A stretch of DNA of 64,000 bases from Colwellia psychrerythraea (GTDB taxonomy: Bacteria; Pseudomonadota; Gammaproteobacteria; Enterobacterales; Alteromonadaceae), in NCBI RefSeq assembly GCF_000764225.1, contig NZ_JQED01000055.1, forward strand, positions 372,001 to 436,000. The letters are read 5' to 3'. The translations under genes were made by a program, and so were the position numbers. Under the pieces are notes generated by a model, which worked only from the letters and a program-made list of their open reading frames with translations, ran no database searches and had not been told where the DNA came from. This document shows, piece after piece, positions 30,149-39,189 of the stretch (position 1 is the first letter of the stretch; every line of letters begins with the position of its first letter).

Positions 30149-32011
30149 ATGGCTTTATTACAAATTGCAGAACCCGGTCAAAGTACCGTTCCTCATGAAC
30201 ATAGATTAGCTGCAGGCATCGATCTTGGTACCACTAACTCCTTAATAGCAAGTGTACAAAGCGGAAGCGCAAGTACCTTAAGCGATGATCAAGGCCGTGA
30301 TATTTTGCCATCCATTGTTAGCTATCAGGCAGATAATGTTTTAGTTGGTCAAACAGCGCAAGCACTTAGTATTGAAGATCCTGAGAATACTGTTACTTCG
30401 GCTAAGCGCTTAATTGGTCGCTCGCTACACGATATTCAAAGCAAATACCCTTCATTACCTTATAATTTTTGTGGTGATGAAAATCATCCAGAAATTATGA
30501 CGAGACAAGGTGCTGTTAACCCTGTTCAGGTCTCGGCAGAAATATTGAAGAGTTTAAACGCAAGGGCACAAGCCGCGTTAGGTGGAGATCTTACAGGGGT
30601 TGTTATCACAGTACCTGCTCATTTTGATGATGCTCAAAGACAAAGTACTAAAGATGCCGCAAAATTAGCCGGTGTTAGTGTATTGCGCCTGTTAAATGAG
30701 CCTACGGCTGCGGCTGTTGCTTATGGCTTAGACTCAGGCCAAGAAGGGGTGATTGCTGTTTATGATTTAGGCGGCGGTACCTTTGATATTTCAATTTTAC
30801 GTTTAAATAAAGGTGTATTTGAAGTATTAGCGACGGGCGGTGATTCCGCACTAGGTGGTGATGACTTTGATGTTGCTTTAGTTGACTATTTAATTGAGCA
30901 AGCTGGCCTTGTAAGACCTTTATCACCTTCACTTGAACGTCAATTGATGCAGCAAGCTTGTTTTGCTAAAGAGCAGTTAACCGCTAAAGAGCAAGTTGAA
31001 ATTACAATTTTGCTGGATGATAACAGTAACTGGCAAACCAGTTTAAGCAAAGCACAGTTAAATGTGCTTATCGGCCCATTAGTTAATAAAACCCTACGCG
31101 CTTGTCGTCGCACGCTAAAAGATGCTGAAATCGGCATCGATGAAGTTATCGAAGTTGTGATGGTTGGTGGCTCAACTCGCGTACCCTTAGTACGTACTGA
31201 AGTTGAAAAACATTTTAATAAAACGCCGTTAACGTCAATTGATCCTGATAAAGTAGTCGCTATTGGCGCTGCAATTCAAGCGGATGTGTTAGTGGGTAAT
31301 AAACCTGATAGTGAAATGTTACTACTGGATGTTACGCCTTTATCTCTTGGTTTAGAAACCATGGGCGGCTTGGTTGAAAAAGTTATCCCACGAAACACCA
31401 CTATCCCTGTTGCAAAAGCACAAGAATTTACCACCTTTAAAGATGGCCAAACAGCTATGGCTGTTCATGTATTACAAGGTGAACGAGAATTAGTGGATGA
31501 TTGTCGTTCGTTAGCGCGTTTTGAATTACGTGGTATTCCTGCAATGACTGCCGGAGCGGCGCATATTCGCGTCACATTTAAAGTGGATGCGGATGGTTTA
31601 CTGTCTGTATCAGCGATGGAAAAATCTTCTGGTGTGGAATCGAGCATTGAAGTTAAACCGTCATTTGGTCTTGATGATAATCAAATTAGTCAAATGATTA
31701 AAGACTCTATGAGTAATGCTGCTGATGATATGCAAGCGCGTATGTTGAAGGAGCAACAAGTTGAAGCTTCACGTGTGATAGAGTCCGTTCAAGCCGCTTT
31801 ACTTGCAGACAGTAAGTTGCTTACTACTGATGAAATAGCCGCTATTGAAAACGCGATTAAATTACTTGCTCAGGTTAGCCAAGGACAAGAAGTTAAAGCG
31901 ATAGAAAATGCACTAGATGCGGTAAATGATAGTACCGCAATATTTGCTGAACGTCGTATGGACAGCTCGATTAGCCAAGCCTTAGCCGGCCAAGCAGTTG
32001 ATAAAATGTAA
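30149..32011 (+). CDS. hscA: Fe-S assembly chaperone HscA
   Basis: HscA is the Hsp70-class chaperone that releases clusters from IscU. It has 620 residues, as in E. coli. The ATPase motifs [57 protein letters not shown] and [12 protein letters not shown] are present, and the substrate domain begins [16 protein letters not shown]. It is separated from fdx by a 333-base gap almost filled by an inverted-repeat element, unlike the compact operon in enterics. Confidence 0.97.
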   Translation: MALLQIAEPGQSTVPHEHRLAAGIDLGTTNSLIASVQSGSASTLSDDQGRDILPSIVSYQADNVLVGQTAQALSIEDPENTVTSAKRLIGRSLHDIQSKYPSLPYNFCGDENHPEIMTRQGAVNPVQVSAEILKSLNARAQAALGGDLTGVVITVPAHFDDAQRQSTKDAAKLAGVSVLRLLNEPTAAAVAYGLDSGQEGVIAVYDLGGGTFDISILRLNKGVFEVLATGGDSALGGDDFDVALVDYLIEQAGLVRPLSPSLERQLMQQACFAKEQLTAKEQVEITILLDDNSNWQTSLSKAQLNVLIGPLVNKTLRACRRTLKDAEIGIDEVIEVVMVGGSTRVPLVRTEVEKHFNKTPLTSIDPDKVVAIGAAIQADVLVGNKPDSEMLLLDVTPLSLGLETMGGLVEKVIPRNTTIPVAKAQEFTTFKDGQTAMAVHVLQGERELVDDCRSLARFELRGIPAMTAGAAHIRVTFKVDADGLLSVSAMEKSSGVESSIEVKPSFGLDDNQISQMIKDSMSNAADDMQARMLKEQQVEASRVIESVQAALLADSKLLTTDEIAAIENAIKLLAQVSQGQEVKAIENALDAVNDSTAIFAERRMDSSISQALAGQAVDKM

Positions 32012-32035
32012 ATTATCTTTGATAAGATCCTGATT

Positions 32036-32300
32036 ATACCCGAGCCACATGAAGATGCAGGTTTCAGCTGGAATTAGAAACGCCTTTAGGCAAGACATTG
32101 ATTGAAGAAAATAGTTATTTTATTGTCGAAATCAATAACGCAGCATAAAATGATTCTAAACCAGCCCTGCGGGGATGTCTGAGCAACTCATGCTCATTGT
32201 TGCCTCCTTTATTAAGGGAATAACCCTTAATAAAATGAGACGCCTTGATTATGAATCGCTCAGGCGTCCTGAAACACACATCTTCAAGTCGCTTGGGTAT
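32036..32300. mobile_element. 265-bp MITE-like element between hscA and fdx
   Basis: Terminal inverted repeats of about 32 bases bound this element: ATACCCGAGCCACATGAAGA at the left and, read inward on the minus strand, ATACCCAAGCGACTTGAAGA at the right, with a shared inner GTTTCAG. About 26 of 32 positions agree. Inside are three hairpins: GAGCAAC/GTTGCCTC, TTATTAAGGG/CCCTTAATAA and GACGCCT/AGGCGTC. No open frame is carried. The same terminal sequence occurs as isolated palindromes at 55638 and 59129, and the interior is shared with 14585-14672. I infer a nonautonomous element; no target duplication was established. Confidence 0.7.
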
Positions 32301-32344
32301 GTATTTAAGTTAGGCGAAAGCCTTGCAAGCAGAGAATAAATAAA

Positions 32345-32683
32345 ATGCCAAAAATTATATTTTTACCTAATGAAGAGTTATGCCCTGATGGCGCGGTCGT
32401 TGAAGCAGAAACCGGTGAGAGCGTATTAAACGTTGCCTTAAAAAATGATATCGGTATCGAACATGCCTGTGAAAAAGTATGTGCCTGTACTACCTGTCAC
32501 GTTATTATTCGCGAAGGCTTTGACTCAATCGAAGAAGGTGATGAACTTGAAGAAGATATGCTTGATAAAGCTTGGGGTCTAGAACCAGAATCTCGTCTAA
32601 GTTGCCAATCGATTGTTGGTGATGAAGATTTAGTGGTTGATATTCCTAAATATACAGTGAATATGGTGTCTGAAAATCACTAA
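32345..32683 (+). CDS. fdx: [2Fe-2S] ferredoxin of the ISC system
   Basis: Fdx donates electrons for cluster assembly on IscU. The 112-residue protein has the ligand pattern CEKVCACTTCHVI (C-X5-C-X2-C with the first Cys in EHACEKVCACTTC) and a later Cys in LSCQSI. It starts MPKIIFLPNEELCPDG, typical of IscFdx. It lies 333 bases after hscA. No iscX follows; a terminator does. Confidence 0.97.
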   Translation: MPKIIFLPNEELCPDGAVVEAETGESVLNVALKNDIGIEHACEKVCACTTCHVIIREGFDSIEEGDELEEDMLDKAWGLEPESRLSCQSIVGDEDLVVDIPKYTVNMVSENH

Positions 32684-32708
32684 TTAGTTTTTAAAAACAC
32701 GTATTAAC

Positions 32709-32745
32709 AAAGGGTTATAACATGAGAATGTTATTACCCTTTTTT
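32709..32745 (+). terminator. Intrinsic terminator of the isc operon
   Basis: AAAGGGTTATAACAT-GAGA-ATGTTATTACCCTT followed by TTTT. One T-T mismatch interrupts an otherwise strong stem. Confidence 0.85.
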
Positions 32746-32909
32746 AGTCTCAGGCTAGCCATTTTTAACTTGAAAATACAGCATGGTGTCGAAGGCTATA
32801 ATAAACCGTTTTGTTCGAATGCTATAAAATGGATAAATATAAAAAGGACTGGATATCCCAGCACAGAGCATCATGTTATTTCATTTGGTATATACTTATG
32901 AAAAGGTGA

Positions 32910-34859
32910 ATGATACCAATAGGGGTCTTTTTGACGAGTAGTGAACTAGAGTTGGAAAAATACATACAGCGTGATGCTGCGGCATTGTTATACGGCAATG
33001 CAATTTCAGGTATTGTGATCTCTTGGATTACAGCTAGTTTTCTTGTTTTTACCTTCAATGATCCATTAACCGACTCTTATAAATATATGTGGTGGTGTGG
33101 CTTGAGCTTACTGTTTATGCTCAGAATAGTTGATGTCATCCACTGGAAAACTAAACTTCAGCACACTGATTTTGATGGAGAAAAGGCGGTTAAGCGTTAT
33201 ATTACCGGCGTCAATCCTACCGGCGTTATGTGGGCGCTATACTTAGTTTTTATCACAAAATATAATAGCTCAGTCGAATTGACCACAACACTTATCGCAA
33301 TCGCTACAATGGCTGGCGGCTCCGCTACGATTCTTGCAGCTCATAAATACACCGCAATGTTTTATGCATTCATACTACTCTCGCCGGCCTCAATTGGTTT
33401 GCTCTTATCTGATCAACATGCATTACAATTACTGGGGTTTTTGGGCGTTTCATACAGTATAGTGATGCTTATTACTTCTAAAAAATCGGCAGATTTCACG
33501 CGAAATACTTTATTTTTAAAAAATGAAAATAATGTGTTAATACATCAAATGGAAGAAAAAGTTGAGCAGCGAACGCGAAAAATCTATGAACTCTCTAATC
33601 TTGATTCGCTCACAGGGCTGTATAATCGTGCTGCTTTTATCAGTCATTTACAAGCCGCTCTATCTTCCTCAGCAAAACCTTTTGCGCTGTTATTTATTGA
33701 TTTAGATGGCTTTAAGAAAATAAATGACTCTATTGGACACCTAGCTGGTGACCAAATTTTAAAACAATCTGCTGAACGACTAAAAATCTGGTCTTTAGAT
33801 ACGAAATTATTGTGTCGTTGGGGGGGCGATGAGTTTTTAATGGTTTTAGCTGATACTAATGAGAATGACGCGGTTGAAATATCTGAACAATTGATAGAAA
33901 TGTTATCGGATCCTCATCATACTGAAAATAGCGTGTTATCTGTCGGTGCAACAATAGGTATTGCATTGTACCCAGAACATGCCAAGACCGAAGACCGTCT
34001 AATTCAATCAGCAGATATGGCGATGTATTATCAAAAAAAGCAGGCTCGTTCTACGGTTGGTGTGTTTACGGAGCAAATGGATCAACTTTATTCTTACGAA
34101 TTGCGTTTGAAAAATTCACTGACCAAAGCGATTGAAAAACAACAGCTAAGGCTTGTTTTTCAGCCAATAGTATCATCTAACGACAGCCAGATAGTCGCTT
34201 TTGAAGCGCTTTTGCGTTGGCAACTTGACGATGAAAATATTCCACCGGATGAATTTATTGGTATTGCTGAGCAATATGGTTTGATTCACGAAATAGGTGC
34301 CTGGGTATTAAATGATGCTTGCTTGCAAGCGAGCCAATGGTCTTTTGAACAAGCGTTGCCTGTTTGTGTCAATGTTTCCGTAATCCAGCTACAAGATGAG
34401 CATTTTATTTCTATTATTGATGATGCACTTTCGAGCAGCTCATTATCAGGCGAACGTTTGCATATAGAAATTACCGAGTCGGTGTTTGCTGCAGATACCA
34501 GTATTATATCGGAACGTATTAAGCAACTTCAACACCGAAAAATAAAGGTGTCCATTGATGATTTTGGCACTGGATATTCATCTCTATCAGTGATTCAAGA
34601 CTTAGCGATTAATATGGTTAAAATTGATCGTTCGTTTGTAAATAAAATGAATACTAATGGTCATGCGATTATTTCTGCCGTAATGCATATTGCCTCATCA
34701 TTAGATTTTTTGGTTATTGCTGAAGGTGTGGAAACTGAAGAACAAGCCCAAGAGTTACAGAAGTTAGGGGTACATTACCTACAAGGTTATCATTACTCTA
34801 AACCTTTAGAGATCGAAGATATTGATAGTTACTTAATTCAAGAGCCGGAGAGCTATTGA
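32910..34859 (+). CDS. Membrane GGDEF-EAL cyclic di-GMP enzyme
   Basis: A 649-residue membrane protein. About six hydrophobic segments in the first 190 residues form an undescribed sensor, then a short coiled stretch (HQMEEKVEQRTRKIYEL). The GGDEF domain follows, with SLTGLYNRAAF and an intact RWGGDEFLMV at about residue 305, so diguanylate cyclase activity is possible. The EAL domain has FEALLRW, later EITESVF, DDFGTGYSSL and VKIDRSFV, the residues expected for an active phosphodiesterase. AAAAGGTG precedes the ATG. It is monocistronic, and the signal sensed is unknown. Together with the PilZ protein it indicates cyclic di-GMP signalling. Confidence 0.93.
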   Translation: MIPIGVFLTSSELELEKYIQRDAAALLYGNAISGIVISWITASFLVFTFNDPLTDSYKYMWWCGLSLLFMLRIVDVIHWKTKLQHTDFDGEKAVKRYITGVNPTGVMWALYLVFITKYNSSVELTTTLIAIATMAGGSATILAAHKYTAMFYAFILLSPASIGLLLSDQHALQLLGFLGVSYSIVMLITSKKSADFTRNTLFLKNENNVLIHQMEEKVEQRTRKIYELSNLDSLTGLYNRAAFISHLQAALSSSAKPFALLFIDLDGFKKINDSIGHLAGDQILKQSAERLKIWSLDTKLLCRWGGDEFLMVLADTNENDAVEISEQLIEMLSDPHHTENSVLSVGATIGIALYPEHAKTEDRLIQSADMAMYYQKKQARSTVGVFTEQMDQLYSYELRLKNSLTKAIEKQQLRLVFQPIVSSNDSQIVAFEALLRWQLDDENIPPDEFIGIAEQYGLIHEIGAWVLNDACLQASQWSFEQALPVCVNVSVIQLQDEHFISIIDDALSSSSLSGERLHIEITESVFAADTSIISERIKQLQHRKIKVSIDDFGTGYSSLSVIQDLAINMVKIDRSFVNKMNTNGHAIISAVMHIASSLDFLVIAEGVETEEQAQELQKLGVHYLQGYHYSKPLEIEDIDSYLIQEPESY

Positions 34860-34937
34860 TAACAAAATTGAATAATTTGCACTGTACTTTTTACTCCATG
34901 CTCTGGTGTGTAAAGCTAGAAAATAGACTTATCCGCC

Positions 34938-36008
34938 TTAAGATAATTGCTGAGCAGCTCGTTCACAGGCAAGTGTTAAACGCATAAAAAATTCTTCAGT
35001 GGTTAGGCCAAATCTAAGGGTATCTTGCTCATCGGCTAAGCGACAATAAATGCCTTGTTGGCAAAGCAGTTTATATAATTTTTTTGCCGTATCTTGCTGG
35101 TGAAAACTCAGCGTAAGAAATAAATCACAACCATTAATTGTGTGGAGTATCGTTTGAGGAAATGCTTGTCTTAGCAAGTTTTCTTGCATAACTCTCAGTC
35201 GGTTTAAGTTCTCTTTCTGAGCGGCTTGCCAGCTGGTATCTTGCAATGCATATTGTGCAATTAATTGTGCTGGCCCGTTAACTTGCCATGGACCGACTAA
35301 CTCCTTGAAAGCCTCACACCAATAACTACTCGCCAGTAAAAATCCAATACGAATACCCGCTAAACCAAAAAACTTACCAAACGATCGTAATATAAGCGTG
35401 TGATTATTTTCAGGTTGATTATATTTCTTAGCAGCCGTTTGACTAGCAAAAGGCTGATTTACTAGCACAGTGTCTGACATAACATCAATGAAGGCTTCAT
35501 CAAGCACTAGTAATCCATCGAGCTGTTCTAATTGTTGACGGTATTTATTAATAACCTGAGCATTGTAAAACTTTCCGGTTGGGTTATTAGGGTTAATAAT
35601 CACCAAGACACTGTTGGGTAATATATCGGTAATTACAGGGAGACTTTCTTGGTAAAAATGTAAGTGATAACCAGCATTTTTCCAAGCCTGAGCATGTTCT
35701 TTATAACCACGCTCAGGCAAATACACGTCTTGGCTATTTGTGTTCTTTTTACCGTATAACGCTGGTAACGCTTTAATTATAGCCTGACTACCATTGGTGA
35801 TCATTAGTTGAGAGCATTGGTAGTACTGCTGTGCTGCCGTGATTAGCGCTAAGTTTTGTTGCGGTAACTGTTGCCAAACACTTAAAGGTATATCAGGAAT
35901 AGGATAACTAATTGGTGCAATGCCTGTGGATACGTCGATCCAGTCGTTAAGCGGGATATTATATTGTGTAGCAACTTGTTGTAGCTGCCCGCCATGAAGT
36001 AAAGCCAT
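34938..36008 (-). CDS. cobD: Threonine-phosphate decarboxylase CobD
   Basis: CobD makes (R)-1-amino-2-propanol O-2-phosphate from threonine phosphate, the linker of the B12 nucleotide loop. It is a PLP enzyme of the HisC-like fold with 356 residues. Seen are the start MALLHGGQLQQVATQYN and DWIDVSTGIAPISYP, VIINPNNPTGKFY, LVLDEAFID, and the PLP lysine in LRSFGKFFGLAGIRIG. It lies 47 bases after cbiB in a three-gene minus-strand set. The location next to cbiB rules out hisC in practice. Confidence 0.92.
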   Translation of the reverse strand: MALLHGGQLQQVATQYNIPLNDWIDVSTGIAPISYPIPDIPLSVWQQLPQQNLALITAAQQYYQCSQLMITNGSQAIIKALPALYGKKNTNSQDVYLPERGYKEHAQAWKNAGYHLHFYQESLPVITDILPNSVLVIINPNNPTGKFYNAQVINKYRQQLEQLDGLLVLDEAFIDVMSDTVLVNQPFASQTAAKKYNQPENNHTLILRSFGKFFGLAGIRIGFLLASSYWCEAFKELVGPWQVNGPAQLIAQYALQDTSWQAAQKENLNRLRVMQENLLRQAFPQTILHTINGCDLFLTLSFHQQDTAKKLYKLLCQQGIYCRLADEQDTLRFGLTTEEFFMRLTLACERAAQQLS

Positions 36009-36055
36009 CTTATTCCTAAAAATACTGTGTAAACGAAAATTAGCGTGTCAGATAA

Positions 36056-37108
36056 TTATTGAAGCAAATAATGAATTAACTGAAATATGAATATCAACAC
36101 TAATAAAAATAGGCTAGCACGAGTAACCACAAGTAAACTCGTCGGTATGTCTTTGCTGGTAACACTATTACCAAAACCTAAAGTAACTGAGTTGATTGTT
36201 TTTCCGTGGTAAAGAGCACTACCACCTAATTGCCTATTCATTACAGTTGCACCAGCGGCCATTACCCAGCCGCCGTTATGACTTTTGTATTGATTACCTT
36301 GCTTATAGGCATTAGTCATAGCTTTTATAGTACTAGCAGTTTTTAGTCCTTGAAGGGCGTACAGTAGCGTACAACATTTACCGGAAAGAAAACCGAGTAC
36401 ATCATCAAGTCGAGCACTGGCATAACCAAAGTCATTGAAACGTGAGTTCTTATATCCCCACATTGCATCTAACGTATTGGCTAGTCGATGTATCATTACC
36501 AAAGGTGCGCCACCTATTAGGTAATAGAATAATGAAGCGATAATCGAATCATGGCCATTTTCTAGCATAGATTCTATGGTCGCCCTCGACATCTCTTGCT
36601 CAGAGAGCTTAGTGGTGTCTCTGCTGACTAAATAGCCGGTAAAATATCGAGCTGTTGTTAAGTCCTTGGCGTTAAGCGGCTGGTAAACTTGCATCGCGTG
36701 CTGATGCAAGCTGTTTAGACCGATAGCAAGGTAAATAATGGTAGCATCAAGCAATATTTGCCAATACCAAGTTAGGTGATTAAATTGGTAAAAATAAATG
36801 AGGGGTAAGGGTAACACCAGTAGGCACCATGCCAATGTACCTAGCAACTTAATTTTCACCCTGTTTTTTTGACAGATAACATTATCTTGAAGCGCTTCAT
36901 TGTTATTTTTTTTTGATGCTTGCCAAGCAGTATTTAGCTTAGTTTCTAGTTTTTTTGCTAAGCAGCCAAAACCTACTAAGTAATGAAAACGCTTAGCTTC
37001 ACCTAAATACTTATCAAGCAATAACGCCAAAAATACCGTGATAAAGACAGAGAAATCAGGCAGTAGTATTATGGTTTGCTGATAGATGTTGGTGATAATT
37101 TCTGACAT
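36056..37108 (-). CDS. cbiB: Adenosylcobinamide-phosphate synthase CbiB
   Basis: CbiB joins the aminopropanol (phosphate) to the f-carboxylate of adenosylcobyric acid in the inner membrane. The 350-residue protein has several hydrophobic segments, the N-terminal LLLDKYLGEAKRFHYLVGFG, and later SRATIESMLENGHDSIIASLFYY and ANTLDAMWGYKN, hallmarks of this family (E-N-x-x-D region). Its substrate partner CobD is encoded next. It lies 86 bases after cobC. The family usually has about 320 residues; the extra residues are in a Q/K/N-rich part near residues 50-75. Confidence 0.92.
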   Translation of the reverse strand: MSEIITNIYQQTIILLPDFSVFITVFLALLLDKYLGEAKRFHYLVGFGCLAKKLETKLNTAWQASKKNNNEALQDNVICQKNRVKIKLLGTLAWCLLVLPLPLIYFYQFNHLTWYWQILLDATIIYLAIGLNSLHQHAMQVYQPLNAKDLTTARYFTGYLVSRDTTKLSEQEMSRATIESMLENGHDSIIASLFYYLIGGAPLVMIHRLANTLDAMWGYKNSRFNDFGYASARLDDVLGFLSGKCCTLLYALQGLKTASTIKAMTNAYKQGNQYKSHNGGWVMAAGATVMNRQLGGSALYHGKTINSVTLGFGNSVTSKDIPTSLLVVTRASLFLLVLIFIFQLIHYLLQ

Positions 37109-37193
37109 TAAATTAGCATACTCTAGTATTTTACAAGCTTGAACTTGTTCAGTGTAATAGCAATGGTTTTCCTGCTTTCAGACTTAAAGCACA

Positions 37194-37775
37194 TTAGCTT
37201 GCTAACTGAAAACACTCATCATCGTGCAGGTAAGTTAACGGTAATAGGCAGCCATTATCAAATAAATCATAGGCATTGCCAGAGGTATTATGGCCTAATT
37301 TTGCTAAAAAACAGCGTAATGCTTCTCCATGGAAAATAACTAAAATGTTTTTATTAAAGTGATTATTGGCTATCTCTTTAAGTGCTTGATAAATTCGAGA
37401 GCCACAGCTCACAGCACTTTCACCCTTGGGTGGTGAAACCTCGGTAAATTGGTGTAATATTTCATGATAGTTTTTGTCAGATTTAATATCCGCAATATAC
37501 TGTCCCTGCCAAGGACCTAAATTTCGTTCTATGAGTTCATTCACATGAGTGACAGGAATGTTTAATATTTGTTGGCAAATTCTCGCACTATCAACTGATC
37601 GCCCTAAGGTTGAGGAAACAATTAAATCGATTTTTTGGGGAGCAAGGTGTAAGGCAAGTTGTTCTGATTGTTGTTGGCCTACTTGGGTCAGTTTACTATC
37701 TAATTGCCCCTGAAAACGATGAACTTTGTTCCATGTTGTCTGCCCGTGACGTGCTAAATATAAAGTTGTTTTCAT
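37194..37775 (-). CDS. cobC: Alpha-ribazole phosphatase CobC (histidine phosphatase)
   Basis: CobC removes the 5' phosphate of alpha-ribazole phosphate or adenosylcobalamin phosphate late in B12 assembly. The 193-residue protein belongs to the histidine phosphatase superfamily: YLARHGQTTWN with the catalytic RHG, the second arginine in SSTLGRSVDSA, the acidic residue in ERNLGPWQGQ, and the second histidine in LVIFHGEALR. A housekeeping phosphoglycerate mutase-like role is possible by sequence alone; the placement before cbiB and cobD argues for CobC. No riboswitch is visible upstream of this set. Confidence 0.85.
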   Translation of the reverse strand: MKTTLYLARHGQTTWNKVHRFQGQLDSKLTQVGQQQSEQLALHLAPQKIDLIVSSTLGRSVDSARICQQILNIPVTHVNELIERNLGPWQGQYIADIKSDKNYHEILHQFTEVSPPKGESAVSCGSRIYQALKEIANNHFNKNILVIFHGEALRCFLAKLGHNTSGNAYDLFDNGCLLPLTYLHDDECFQLAS

Positions 37776-37963
37776 TTCAATCCAATAACAATCATGATGT
37801 TTTCATACCATCTAAGCGGGTGAGAATAACTAAATCGTGACTTAGGTTCAACGCAAATATTAAGACTAATGATTATTCTCTTTTTAGTGAGCGCTTTCAC
37901 GATTAAGGCGTTAATTGTTGAATAACTATTCTGTATAACGTAATATCCGCCCAGATTTAGGTG

Positions 37964-38176
37964 TCTTCGGTGTTAATTTATCCTGAACATAGGATGGATA
38001 AATAGCACTCATGAAGATGAAACGTGAAACTGGTGAAATACCAGTACTGCCCCCGCAACGGTAACTGTGAGCCGCAACAAAACCACTGTATTAAATCATT
38101 ATTTTATCATCATAATAATGAACGTATGGGAAGGTGTTGCAAGTGCTATGATCAGGAGTCCGGAGACCGGCCTAGA
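37964..38176 (+). ncRNA. Cobalamin riboswitch upstream of btuM
   Basis: Conserved blocks in order: GTGAAACTGGTGAAATACCA, then ACTGCCCCCGCAACGGT, GTGAGCC, CCACTG, then GGGAAGGTG and GAGTCCGGAGACCGGCC. The ends ATTTAGG (37965) and CCTAGAT (38171) can form P1. This is the class I cobalamin riboswitch pattern with the usual peripheral stem. It precedes btuM by about 300 bases, giving room for an expression platform; CTAACTATTA (38200) and TAATAGTTAG (38278) could pair there. Confidence 0.93.
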
Positions 38177-38480
38177 TTATAGTTACTTATCGATGATAGC
38201 TAACTATTACTCGACAACCGCGGTGGGCGGTATTTCAGAGAAAAGTGAATGCGCTGAATTACAGCAATAGATAGCTATAATAGTTAGTCGTTATCGCACC
38301 AAAACGTGTTTATCGATTGCCTAAAAAGTGATTTTCGACAATTGGCTTCTCAATAATTGAGGTGTGAATCGTGTTTGTCATTTATAGTTTACCTAGATAG
38401 CTTCGATAGCCCCAAAGCATTTACTGTCTTTGATTTCCTTCACCGTTACTATTATGTACATTTTAGACAACGGGATCGTT

Positions 38481-39092
38481 ATGAAATCAGCCAATCAAAA
38501 AAACAATGTTAGCTTGCTTTTTGCAGTATTTGCTTTGTTAACATTACTCATGCTTGCCACCCGTACACATCACTTTGCCAGTTTTAATAGCTTACCAAGT
38601 GCTTCAATTGCTATTTTTTTTCTTGCAGGTATGTATTTGCGCAACATGAAGGCTTTTTGGTTTTTCTATATTTTATCAGTCACTATCGACTTGGCGTCAT
38701 CCTATTATCGCGGTCAATTTGGTGATTGTATTACCACCTCTTATCCTGCTCTAGTGCTGAGTTATGGTGCTATGTTTGTCGTTGGTTATTACAGCAAGCC
38801 CAACTGGCAAAGCTCCAGTTGGCAAATCAATATTATTAAAGTGACACTGGCGTTATTTATCGCAAGTTCAATTGCCTTCTTTATTTCAAATGGTAGCTAT
38901 TACGCACTCTCGGGTAAGTTCCCCGTTTTATCGTGGGCAGAATATGCTACCCGTGTAGATAAGTATTATTTTAGATCTATTTCTAACCCTGTTTTTTATG
39001 TGATTACCGCGGTGGTTATTGATTTTACTGTCAGCCATTTCTTTACCGATAAAGCGATTGATACTAATGCCAAGGTAACAGGAAAACGGTAG
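38481..39092 (+). CDS. btuM: Predicted cobalamin transporter BtuM
   Basis: A 203-residue inner-membrane protein with about six hydrophobic segments. I place the start at the ATG at 38481 (MKSANQKNN); upstream in-frame starts at 38430 and 38454 lack a ribosome site. It matches my memory of BtuM, a solitary S-component-like B12 transporter: PSASIAIFFLAGMYLR near residue 40 and the cysteine in FGDCITTSYPAL at residue 83. In Thiobacillus BtuM a cysteine at position 80 binds cobalt and removes cyanide from B12. The cobalamin riboswitch in front supports the function. It heads a plus-strand operon. Confidence 0.85.
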   Translation: MKSANQKNNVSLLFAVFALLTLLMLATRTHHFASFNSLPSASIAIFFLAGMYLRNMKAFWFFYILSVTIDLASSYYRGQFGDCITTSYPALVLSYGAMFVVGYYSKPNWQSSSWQINIIKVTLALFIASSIAFFISNGSYYALSGKFPVLSWAEYATRVDKYYFRSISNPVFYVITAVVIDFTVSHFFTDKAIDTNAKVTGKR

Positions 39093-39189
39093 TTTTTTAC
39101 GTCATAACAAGCAAATTCATATTATAGCAACCGAATTAATTATCCTTAGGTGAGTCATAAATTGTCCGTTGTTATTAAAGGTATACTTA

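Noticed and set aside
32684-32909. A possible iscX after fdx
   Set aside because: No frame with the IscX start is found; a terminator lies there instead.
38067-38270. Open frame of 67 codons in the btuM leader
   Set aside because: It lies across the cobalamin riboswitch and has no ribosome site; the riboswitch explains the sequence.
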